Source: Anaerolineaceae bacterium UBA6105 (lineage in GTDB: Bacteria; Chloroflexota; Anaerolineae; Anaerolineales; Anaerolineaceae). Taken from it: a DNA stretch of 14,309 bases. This document shows, piece by piece, positions 1-6,891 of the stretch. The first letter of the stretch is position 1. The number at the start of each line of letters is the position of its first letter. Below the pieces are notes generated by a model that searched no databases, was not told where the DNA came from, and worked only from the letters and a program-made list of their open reading frames with translations. Position numbers and translations under genes: made by a program. The stretch is from contig DIWN01000095.1 of the NCBI GenBank assembly GCA_002423495.1, forward strand, positions 1-14,309, in the 5' to 3' direction.

Positions 1-1271
1 AATATTACGAAGCCATGTGGGGCGGTTTTGATGACGATAGCATCATTACAGAGGTTAAAAAGATTGACGATCTCAATATTGAATTTGTGCTGAGTTCGCC
101 GATGGCTCCCTTCCTGGCTAATTTGGCCATGGATATGTTCGCGATTTCGAGTCCTGCTGCAATTGAAGCAGCTGGGGAAGCATATGGCACACCCAATGGC
201 GGATGCGTAGGTACTGGACCCTACAAGTTTGTTTCATGGCAGGAAGGTACCGAGATCGTACTGGTTGCGAATGAAGATTACTGGGGCGAGCCGGCAAAGG
301 TCAAGAATGTTATCATCCGGGTCATCCCTGATGATTCAGCCCGCTTCCTGGCACTACAGGCTGGCGACATTGATGCATTGGAACAGGCTGTTGTTGAAGA
401 CCTTACGACTGCTGAAGCAGATCCCAATTTACAGATTCTGACCCGCCCTGCGCTAAATACCAGCTATATTGCTTTCAATTTTAAGATTCTGGAATTTCAG
501 GATGTTCGCGTTCGAGAGGCTATTGCGCATGCAATTGATAAGGAAGGCCTGATTTCTAACTTCTTTGGAAAGTATGGAGCCGTTGCTACAAACTTCCTGC
601 CCCCCTTATTGCTCGGTCACAATCCGGATATTCAGGACTGGACCTATAATCCAGAACTTTCCAAATCCTTACTGGCTGACGCAGGATTCCCGGATGGTTT
701 AAAAGAGGTGACAGTGGCTGAGGATGTTACGGATGCAGATGGCAACGTACTCTACACCGCTGGCGAGAAAATTCCGCTGCGTCTGTACTACATGCCTGTA
801 ACTCGCTTCTACTTCCCGGCTGCGAAAGAGATCGGCGAAGGTATGGCTGCTAACCTCAATGCTGCAGGCTTCAATGCTGAACTCTACCTTGAAGGCGATT
901 GGCCAACTTATCTTGGCGGCCGCAGAAATGGCACCCTGATGGGTCTCTACATGTTAGGGTGGGGCGGCGATAATGGTGATCCTGATAACTTCCTGGGTTA
1001 CTTCTTTAACTCTGGCGCTGAACCCATTAAACAAGAAGGTTGGTATCAAAATGCTGAGCTTGCAGCGATCCTGCAGGAAGCTGTTACTCTGCCAGATCCA
1101 GAAGCACGGGCTGCGCTCTATCGCCAGGCTGAGCAAATGCTGCATGATGATGTGGCCAGAATTTGGTTAGGACATAACAATACACCTCTGATTATTTCCA
1201 CTGCGGTCCAGGGCTATACACCACAACCTGTAGGCGCGGAGAATTTCGAGCATGTATATTTCTCAAACTAA
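1..1271 (+). CDS. dppA: Dipeptide/oligopeptide ABC transporter substrate-binding protein, 5'-truncated by window edge
   Basis: This is the C-terminal ~422 residues of an extracytoplasmic solute-binding protein of family 5 (SBP_bac_5), which captures peptides outside the membrane and hands them to the DppB/DppC pore. The reading frame is open from base 3, so the signal peptide and N-terminus lie off the window. Visible family marks are a GTGPYKF motif near 212-232, a DVRVREAIAHAID segment near 502-540, and GDNGDPDNF at about 966-992. The last motif is characteristic of dipeptide binders: its aspartate contacts the free amino group of the peptide in E. coli DppA. The stop is TAA at 1269-1271. 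The gene is followed by a 100-base gap with a strong hairpin and then the permease genes. Family membership is firm. Dipeptide rather than longer-peptide preference is inferred from the motif and from the epimerase downstream. Confidence 0.93.
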   Translation, partial: YYEAMWGGFDDDSIITEVKKIDDLNIEFVLSSPMAPFLANLAMDMFAISSPAAIEAAGEAYGTPNGGCVGTGPYKFVSWQEGTEIVLVANEDYWGEPAKVKNVIIRVIPDDSARFLALQAGDIDALEQAVVEDLTTAEADPNLQILTRPALNTSYIAFNFKILEFQDVRVREAIAHAIDKEGLISNFFGKYGAVATNFLPPLLLGHNPDIQDWTYNPELSKSLLADAGFPDGLKEVTVAEDVTDADGNVLYTAGEKIPLRLYYMPVTRFYFPAAKEIGEGMAANLNAAGFNAELYLEGDWPTYLGGRRNGTLMGLYMLGWGGDNGDPDNFLGYFFNSGAEPIKQEGWYQNAELAAILQEAVTLPDPEARAALYRQAEQMLHDDVARIWLGHNNTPLIISTAVQGYTPQPVGAENFEHVYFSN

Positions 1272-1318
1272 GATAGCACCAAAGTAGGCGCTTTCCAGTT
1301 TTGAAGAACCATTAAACT

Positions 1319-1346
1319 CGGGGGGCGGTTCAATTACCGCCCCCCG
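1319..1346 (+). terminator. Strong GC hairpin between dppA and dppB
   Basis: There is a perfect 11-bp inverted repeat: 1319-1329 (C, six G, CGGT) pairs with 1336-1346 (ACCG, six C, G) around the 6-base loop TCAATT. No U-tract follows (AATGTAAAG), so it is a poor intrinsic terminator. It lies 47 bases after the dppA stop and 25 bases before the dppB start. In binding-protein transporter operons such hairpins often protect the 3' end of the binding-protein message or attenuate transcription, so that the binding protein is made in excess. That role is inferred. Confidence 0.7.
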
Positions 1347-1371
1347 AATGTAAAGTTGAAGCGAGGTCATA

Positions 1372-2424
1372 TTGGGCCGCTATATCCTTCGCAGGTTAAT
1401 TTCTGTAATTCCAACGCTCATCGGCGTCACATTGGTAATTTTCCTTTTTCAAAGGCTGATACCAGGTGACCCTGCAGTAGCGATGTTGGGAGAGCACGCC
1501 ACTGCCGAAAACGTCGCCCGGATCAGGGAGCAATTTGGGCTGGATAAACCAGCTTTTTTGGATCGCGATGCATTAGCAGAAGGCGATCTTCCTGGATTTT
1601 TTGACAGTCAGTATGTGAGCTACTTTGGGCGTTTACTGCAGTTTGATTTGGGAGATTCCATTCATCGCCGAATTCCAATTGCCGAAACATTAGAGGAGCG
1701 TTTCCCTGCCACAGTAGAATTGGCTCTGCTTGCGATGGGTCTTTCGTTAATAATCGGCATACCCATTGGAATTTTGTCAGCCGCAAGACGAAACTCAATC
1801 CTGGATGGAACGACCATGGTGGGATCTTTGGTTGGTGTTTCGGTGCCAATATTCTGGCTGGGTATCATGGAGATTATGCTTTTTGCCGTGATCCTCAAAT
1901 GGCTGCCTTCCGGTGGCCGGCTTTCAAGTGGCGTTGCAATTGAACCAATTACCAATTTGCTCTTATTGGACAGCCTGTTGACAGGCAATTGGGCTGGATT
2001 TACGGATGCACTAAAGCACATTATTATGCCAGCGGTATCTCTTGCAACCATTCCAACCGCGATCATCACCAGAATGACTCGCTCGAGCATGTTGGATGTG
2101 CTGCAGGAAGATTACATCCGAACTGCTTCCGCAAAAGGTCTGGCGGAAAGGGTTGTTCTTTTTAGACACGCGCTAAAGAATGCCTTTTTGCCTGTGATAA
2201 CCATTATTGGCATACAAGTTGGATCCCTTTTGGCCGGCGCCGTCCTTACTGAAACAATCTTCTCGTGGCCGGGTATTGGCAAATGGGTATACGACTCAAT
2301 TCTTGGTCGTGATTACCCAATTGTTCAGGGTGTCACATTACTGATAGCTATCATTTTTATGCTTGTAAATTTATTAGTGGATCTTTCTTATGCAATGCTT
2401 GATCCGCGGATTTCTTACGAATGA
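1372..2424 (+). CDS. dppB: Peptide ABC transporter permease, DppB type
   Basis: This integral membrane permease is one half of the DppBC channel of a peptide importer. The start is TTG at 1372, with GAGG at 1363-1366 spaced 5 bases upstream. The N-terminus (MGRYILRRL, then a hydrophobic helix at 9-29 ending in RLIPGDP) is the conserved DppB beginning. Further transmembrane segments lie near 112-137, 147-175, 216-236, 272-295 and 318-341. The cytoplasmic coupling (EAA) loop with EDYIRTASAKGL lies at about residues 246-270 and should dock onto DppD/DppF. At 350 residues it is somewhat longer than typical (~310-340), partly because of an acidic stretch at 60-80 in the first extracytoplasmic loop. 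It overlaps dppC by 4 bp (ATGA at 2421-2424) if dppC begins there, which suggests translational coupling. Confidence 0.95.
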   Translation: MGRYILRRLISVIPTLIGVTLVIFLFQRLIPGDPAVAMLGEHATAENVARIREQFGLDKPAFLDRDALAEGDLPGFFDSQYVSYFGRLLQFDLGDSIHRRIPIAETLEERFPATVELALLAMGLSLIIGIPIGILSAARRNSILDGTTMVGSLVGVSVPIFWLGIMEIMLFAVILKWLPSGGRLSSGVAIEPITNLLLLDSLLTGNWAGFTDALKHIIMPAVSLATIPTAIITRMTRSSMLDVLQEDYIRTASAKGLAERVVLFRHALKNAFLPVITIIGIQVGSLLAGAVLTETIFSWPGIGKWVYDSILGRDYPIVQGVTLLIAIIFMLVNLLVDLSYAMLDPRISYE

Positions 2425-3665
2425 GGTCAATGATGACAGAGACAACTCCTGTTTTGGATGACCTTACAGATTTCGCAGTACGTGAACACAGGTCATTGTG
2501 GTTGGATGCCTGGAGGCGCTTAATCTCAAACCGCACTGCAATGATAGGTCTAATTGTTGTAACCATTTTTGTGCTTTCTGCGGTTGGTGCCCACTTCTTT
2601 TGGCAATATGATGCCAAAATGGATCTCGATTATGGTGCAAAATTGGTAGCTCCAGTTTTACGGGTTTCTGAGGAGTTCCCGGAAATTCACATATTTGGCA
2701 CTGATAAATTGGGTAGAGACATTTTTCGACGCGTAGTACACGGCGGATGGAACTCACTGAGAGTTGGGCTGGTGGCCGTCAGTATATCTCTGGCAATAGG
2801 CGGAAATCTCGGTCTTTTTGCAGGCTTTTTTGAAAGCGCGGATTTAAATCGTTTTGAAAAGACATTGTTGATGGCTGGAATTGGGCTGAGTCTGGGAGCA
2901 TTACCAGCCTGGATAGCCAGGCAACCCTTTCAGAGCCTTTTATTTGGCTTATTAGGAATTGTTTCCGTGTCAACCCCATCATTCCTGGCAGACAAATCCA
3001 AATTGCGCCGGCTTTTATTCGGGATTTTTGGAATGCTTGTTGGCGCAATTTTCGGATTCATAGTGGGACCCATGGTCGCATTAGTCTGCGGAGTAATTGG
3101 TCTGGGGATCGGACTTCTGCTTGCAAAACCGGTTAGTGGAAAAGTGTTTTCAAACATCGTAATGCGGATTATGGATATTATTCTTTCTTTCCCCAGCTAT
3201 CTACTGGCCATTGCGATTGTTGCTTTTCTTGGTCCGGGTTTGGAGAAGGGCATGATCGCCATTGGGGTGGTTGGCATCCCCATCTATGCACGCCTGGCAC
3301 GTTCAGCGGTCTTATCTGTCACTCAAAAAGAATACGTTCTGGCAGCCCAGTCGGTTGGAGAAGGGCATGGTCGGATCCTATTCAAACACATCGTACCAAA
3401 CATCCTTTCTCCAATTATTGTTCAGGCTACAATGGGCCTGGCAAATGCGATTCTTTCCGCTGCTGCGCTTGGCTTTTTAGGGTTGGGCGCTATTCCACCT
3501 GAGCCTGAATGGGGAGCCATGTTAGGGGATAGTTACAAATATTTATCCAGCGGAGCCTGGTGGGCGGTGCTTTTCCCGGGTCTGGCTATCATGTTCAGTG
3601 TGCTGGGTTTCAATCTTTTGGGTGATGGTCTGCGCGATGCCCTTGATCCTAAAATGCGTGTCTGA
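2421..3665 (+). CDS. dppC: Peptide ABC transporter permease, DppC type, with a large hydrophobic insertion
   Basis: This is the second permease of the importer. It has an N-terminal helix at 41-60, the FGTDKLGRDIFRRVVHG motif at 92-108 typical of DppC, a helix at 113-136, and the conserved core resuming at about 246 (VMRIMDIILSFPS). The EAA coupling loop (EYVLAAQSVGEG) is at about 304-330 and the ending LGDGLRDALDPK is standard. At 414 residues it is ~110 longer than usual DppC (~280-300). The excess is a block at about 138-242, described separately. The start is uncertain: ATG 2421 overlaps the dppB stop as ATGA, but GAGG at 2423-2426 would better serve ATG 2433 (or 2430), which removes only 3-4 residues. 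The codon frame is intact through the insertion, with no sign of frameshift. Confidence 0.93.
   Translation: MRSMMTETTPVLDDLTDFAVREHRSLWLDAWRRLISNRTAMIGLIVVTIFVLSAVGAHFFWQYDAKMDLDYGAKLVAPVLRVSEEFPEIHIFGTDKLGRDIFRRVVHGGWNSLRVGLVAVSISLAIGGNLGLFAGFFESADLNRFEKTLLMAGIGLSLGALPAWIARQPFQSLLFGLLGIVSVSTPSFLADKSKLRRLLFGIFGMLVGAIFGFIVGPMVALVCGVIGLGIGLLLAKPVSGKVFSNIVMRIMDIILSFPSYLLAIAIVAFLGPGLEKGMIAIGVVGIPIYARLARSAVLSVTQKEYVLAAQSVGEGHGRILFKHIVPNILSPIIVQATMGLANAILSAAALGFLGLGAIPPEPEWGAMLGDSYKYLSSGAWWAVLFPGLAIMFSVLGFNLLGDGLRDALDPKMRV
2832..3146 (+). other. Insertion within DppC encoding about four extra membrane helices
   Basis: This stretch encodes about residues 138-242 of DppC. Ordinary DppC proteins have only a short cytoplasmic link of roughly ten residues between the helix ending GLFAGFF and the segment starting VMRIMDIIL. 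Four hydrophobic, glycine-rich segments are visible at about 147-165, 170-190, 197-214 and 216-236. Basic or polar connectors (ARQ near 166-168, DKSKLRR at 191-197) lie between the first three, and only a GP pair near 216 separates the last two. The second and third segments share an LLFGxxGxxV pattern (from about 173 and 198). An even number of added helices would keep the rest of the permease in its normal orientation, which supports the count of four. Function unknown. Helix limits are judged by eye. Confidence 0.7.
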
Positions 3666-3679
3666 GTAATGGAAATATT

Positions 3680-4675
3680 ATGAAACCATTAATGGAAATC
3701 AAGAATCTAACAACTCGCTTTCACACCCAGGATGGAACCGTAAATGCGGTAAACGGCATTTCTTACTCTCTTGACCAAGGTGAAATTTTGGGCGTTGTTG
3801 GAGAAAGCGGCTGCGGTAAAAGCGTGCATGCTTTGTCTATTATGCGCTTGATCCAAATTCCGCCGGGTGAAATTGCGGCGGGTGAGGTAATTTTTGATGA
3901 CAGGGATCTCTTGAAGCTCTCCGATAAAGATATGCGGTCAGTGCGCGGTCATGAGATTGCGATGGTCTTTCAGGACCCTATGTCTTCGCTAAACCCTGTT
4001 TATACAGTTGGTTTTCAGATTTCTGAAGCGCTGATTCTGCACAAAAATATGAATAAACGTCAGGCTAAGGAAAGGACTATTGAGCTCCTCAATCTGGTCG
4101 GAATTCCTGAAGCACGGAAACGCTTTGATAATTTTCCGCACCAATTCTCTGGTGGTATGCGTCAAAGAGCGATGATTGCTATGGCGCTTTCGTGTGAGCC
4201 TAAACTTCTGATTGCGGATGAACCAACCACTGCTCTGGATGTGACCATCCAGGCCCAAATTATTAATCTTGTAATCAAGTTGCAGCAAGAGTTGGGCATG
4301 TCGGTCATGTGGATCACTCACGACCTTGGTATTGTGGCGGAGATGGTTCACCGTATCAATGTAATGTATGCAGGATCAATCATCGAGCGAGGTTTTGTGG
4401 ATGACATTTACAACCACACCTTGCATCCATACACCATGGGCTTACTAGGTTCGCTCCCAAGCATTGACGAGGCACCAGGCACAAAATTGATTTCCATTCC
4501 TGGTCTTCCGCCCGATTTAGTGGATTTGCCATCCGGCTGTCCATTTTTTGCCCGCTGCACTTACCGTGAGGAGAGGTGCGCGAAAGAACAACCGGTATTG
4601 GAAAATGGACTAGAAGAAGGTCATAGTGTCGCCTGTTGGCGTTGGCGCGAAATTCAGAAAATGGGTGTTTCATGA
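3680..4675 (+). CDS. dppD: Peptide ABC transporter ATP-binding protein, DppD type
   Basis: This cytoplasmic ATPase powers the importer as a heterodimer with DppF. All nucleotide-binding motifs are present: Walker A GESGCGKS at 41-48, Q-loop Q98 in VFQDPMSSLNP, signature FSGGM at 156-160 (M replacing Q, usual for DppD), Walker B LLIADEP at 176-182 with E181 as catalytic base, and switch histidine H214. The C-terminal oligopeptide-transporter tail (from ~250, HPYTMGLL) has four cysteines, C287, C293, C300 and C319, in the spacing typical of this tail. The start ATG 3680 has GGAAA at 3671-3675; ATG 3692 is a possible alternative. The length of 331 residues is normal. The stop overlaps the dppF start as ATGA at 4672-4675. 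Confidence 0.96.
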   Translation: MKPLMEIKNLTTRFHTQDGTVNAVNGISYSLDQGEILGVVGESGCGKSVHALSIMRLIQIPPGEIAAGEVIFDDRDLLKLSDKDMRSVRGHEIAMVFQDPMSSLNPVYTVGFQISEALILHKNMNKRQAKERTIELLNLVGIPEARKRFDNFPHQFSGGMRQRAMIAMALSCEPKLLIADEPTTALDVTIQAQIINLVIKLQQELGMSVMWITHDLGIVAEMVHRINVMYAGSIIERGFVDDIYNHTLHPYTMGLLGSLPSIDEAPGTKLISIPGLPPDLVDLPSGCPFFARCTYREERCAKEQPVLENGLEEGHSVACWRWREIQKMGVS

Positions 4676-5655
4676 ACATGGAAAAAAAGGTACTCCTTCA
4701 GGTAAAGAACCTAAAGAAATACTTTCCCGTATCAAAGGGATTATTCACCAACCGACAGGTGCGTTTTGTCAAAGCGGTGGATAATGTGAGTTTTGATGTG
4801 TATGATGGTGAAACTCTGGGTCTTGTGGGAGAAACAGGGTGTGGAAAAACCACGGTTGCCCGTACAATTTTGCAGCTCTATCACCCAACTTCGGGTCAGA
4901 TTATTTTTGATGGTGTTGATCTGACCAGTCTACCCGAGAGCGATTTACGCAAAATGCGACGGCGGATGCAAATGATTTTTCAGGATCCTTACGCTTCTCT
5001 TAATCCTCGCATGACTGTTGGTTCGATCATTTCAGCCCCTTTGGATGTTCATACAGATCTCAATCGATCTGAAAAACAGGAAAAAGTTCAGGATTTACTC
5101 AAATTAGTTGGTCTCAATCCAGACTTCGTAAATCGGTATCCCCATGAATTTTCTGGCGGTCAACGTCAGCGCATTGGGATTGCGCGCGCATTGGCGCTAA
5201 GCCCTGACCTGGTTCTTTGTGACGAGCCTATTTCGTCTTTGGATGTGAGCATTCAGGCTCAAGTGGTCAACCTTCTGGAAGAACTTCAAGATAGATTAGG
5301 TTTGACCTACATCTTTGTGGCGCATGACCTCAGTATGGTCCGGCACATCAGCGATCGAATGGTTGTCATGTACCTGGGCAAAGTGATGGAATTGGCTGAC
5401 CGCAATGAGATTTATCTGAACCCCCGGCATCCATACACCAAGGCCTTGATGTCTGCTGTGCCTATTCCGAATCCACGCAAAGCGCGGGATCGCCAGCGGA
5501 TTATCCTCCAGGGAGACATTCCAAGCCCTCTGAATCCCCCGCAAGGCTGTAATTTCAACACACGCTGCCCATTGGCTCAGGACATTTGTTTCAAAGAAGA
5601 CCCTGAATACCGGGAAATTGAGCCGAACCATTTTGTTGCCTGCCATTTTGCTTAA
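4672..5655 (+). CDS. dppF: Peptide ABC transporter ATP-binding protein, DppF type
   Basis: This is the partner ATPase of DppD, 327 residues. Motifs are Walker A GETGCGKT at 53-60, Q104 in IFQDPYASLNPRMTVG, signature FSGGQ at 160-164, Walker B VLCDEP at 181-186 with E185, and H218 in the switch. YASLNPRMTVG is typical of DppF/OppF. The oligopeptide-transporter tail follows HPYTKALM at 253-260 and carries cysteines C293, C299, C306 and C324. The start is set at ATG 4672 because it forms an ATGA overlap with the dppD stop; an upstream in-frame TTG at 4636 would lie inside dppD and adds a non-family N-terminus. Only weak Shine-Dalgarno sequence precedes it, consistent with coupled translation. 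A 30-base gap leads to the epimerase gene. Confidence 0.96.
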   Translation: MNMEKKVLLQVKNLKKYFPVSKGLFTNRQVRFVKAVDNVSFDVYDGETLGLVGETGCGKTTVARTILQLYHPTSGQIIFDGVDLTSLPESDLRKMRRRMQMIFQDPYASLNPRMTVGSIISAPLDVHTDLNRSEKQEKVQDLLKLVGLNPDFVNRYPHEFSGGQRQRIGIARALALSPDLVLCDEPISSLDVSIQAQVVNLLEELQDRLGLTYIFVAHDLSMVRHISDRMVVMYLGKVMELADRNEIYLNPRHPYTKALMSAVPIPNPRKARDRQRIILQGDIPSPLNPPQGCNFNTRCPLAQDICFKEDPEYREIEPNHFVACHFA

Positions 5656-5685
5656 AACTGGCTTGGATTTTCTACTTAGGAGAGT

Positions 5686-6717
5686 ATGACGCAGCATAAT
5701 GAGGGTCTTTTTTCGTGGGAGACAATCCAGCTTCAGCTGAGGATTCCTTTCAGGCTTTCTTACGGGGCAAGTGAGCAGCGCCAGGCACATTGGATCAGGA
5801 TGCGAGGGGATGAAGGCTGGGGGGAAGGGACTATTCCGCCATATTACAACATCAGTCGCCAGTCCATGCTGGATTATTGGCAGAAACAATCAGAACGATT
5901 GGATCCTTTGCCAGAGAGATTTGATGAAATCAGAGATTGGCTTGATCCAAATGGGCCAGCTCCAGCCAGGGCGGCAATCGACCTTGCTTTATATGATTAC
6001 ATCAGCTGCAAACAAGGCTTGCCACTTTACGCGGCCATGGGCTTAAAGCGTCCAGCACCCAAACCCAGTAGTTTTACTATCTCAGTGGATACTCCCCAGG
6101 CTATGGTCGCTGAAGCACTGAGGGTGGACAAGTTTCCTGTCATTAAACTCAAACTCGCAGGCGATGCTCAGGATATGGATCGTCTGGAAGCAGTTCGCGC
6201 AGCCAGACCTGGTGCCCGTTTATTGGTTGACGCGAATGCAGGTTGGTCTCAGGAGCAGGCTCGGGACTATCTAAAACATCTTGAACGCTTAAATGTGGAA
6301 TTGTTGGAGCAACCCCTGGGCGTTTCTGAATTGGAAGCTATGGGCGACCTGCAATCTCTGACCAGCATTCCAATTGTCGCGGATGAGTCTGTGCGCACTT
6401 TGCAAGATGTTGAAGTATTGCAGGAAGCTGGGGTAAGAGGGATCAATATAAAACTGATGAAAGTGGGCGGCTTAACACCAGCTCTGGAAATGATTCGCCT
6501 GGCAAAGGCAAAAAATATGCAGATCATGCTGGGCTGCATGATAGAGACTTCCATTGGATTAACAGCCATGGCACACTTGTCAGGTTTTGCAGATTGGTTG
6601 GATTTGGATGCCAGCCTCCTGGTTACAAATGATCCCTTTGAAGGCTTGCGTTTTGATGAAAACGCCACCATCTATGTTCCTGAAAAACCGGGCTTGGGTG
6701 TTAGCTTGCGTGGCTAA
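5686..6717 (+). CDS. Dipeptide epimerase-like enzyme (enolase superfamily)
   Basis: This is a 343-residue mandelate-racemase/muconate-lactonizing-type barrel enzyme. These enzymes abstract an alpha proton next to a carboxylate held by Mg2+. Visible catalytic set: KLK lysines K154 and K156 on strand 2, metal ligands D182 (DANAGW), E208 (EQP) and D233 (DES), and opposite-face lysine K256 (NIKLMKVGG). The DLD motif at 306-308 matches the DxD that binds the substrate ammonium group in L-Ala-D/L-Glu (dipeptide) epimerases. The strong ribosome site AGGAGAG at 5678-5684 precedes ATG 5686. It follows dppF by 30 bases, so it is probably the last gene of the transport operon and acts on imported dipeptides in the cytoplasm. 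The exact dipeptide is uncertain, because the N-terminal loop lacks the usual Glu-binding arginine. Another acid-sugar or muconate-type activity is possible but less likely. Confidence 0.85.
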   Translation: MTQHNEGLFSWETIQLQLRIPFRLSYGASEQRQAHWIRMRGDEGWGEGTIPPYYNISRQSMLDYWQKQSERLDPLPERFDEIRDWLDPNGPAPARAAIDLALYDYISCKQGLPLYAAMGLKRPAPKPSSFTISVDTPQAMVAEALRVDKFPVIKLKLAGDAQDMDRLEAVRAARPGARLLVDANAGWSQEQARDYLKHLERLNVELLEQPLGVSELEAMGDLQSLTSIPIVADESVRTLQDVEVLQEAGVRGINIKLMKVGGLTPALEMIRLAKAKNMQIMLGCMIETSIGLTAMAHLSGFADWLDLDASLLVTNDPFEGLRFDENATIYVPEKPGLGVSLRG

Positions 6718-6838
6718 TCCGAATTACGTTCTAACTGATTGAAGCCCCTCAGTCCAAAAAACCACCTATTGGCGAGCTGTCATTGGTGCCTTTCTTTTCC
6801 GCTAATTGTTTACAGTGGCACTCCCGCGTGGGAAGCAT

Positions 6839-6867
6839 TTGACCTCATTGGTGGAAAAAGATAGAAT
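6839..6867 (+). promoter_or_regulatory. Sigma-70-type promoter for the GT87-pfp unit
   Basis: A -35 box TTGACC at 6839-6844 and a -10 box TAGAAT at 6862-6867 are separated by exactly 17 bases; each matches five of six consensus bases. Transcription would start near 6874, just before the Shine-Dalgarno-like AAAGGGAA at 6877-6884. This is the only good promoter I see in the 6718-6891 gap, which otherwise holds no convincing hairpin terminator. Confidence 0.6.
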
Positions 6868-6891
6868 CAGGGCTTGAAAGGGAATAGGCAG

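Noticed and set aside
2832..3146. DppC insertion as a frameshift or a mobile-element scar
   Set aside because: The frame is continuous and the segment reads as coherent hydrophobic helices; I see no terminal inverted repeats or target-site duplication at its edges.
5296..5889. Minus-strand open frame of 197 codons across dppF and the epimerase start
   Set aside because: It is antisense to two clear genes and to the strong ribosome site at 5678; its composition looks random.
6755..6800. Possible weak terminator after the dpp-epimerase operon (CACC/GGTG stem followed by TTTCTTTTCC)
   Set aside because: The stem is only four clean base pairs with internal mismatches, too weak to call.
6824..6834. 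Short inverted repeat TCCC-GCGT-GGGA
   Set aside because: A four-base-pair stem is expected by chance and has no U-tract.
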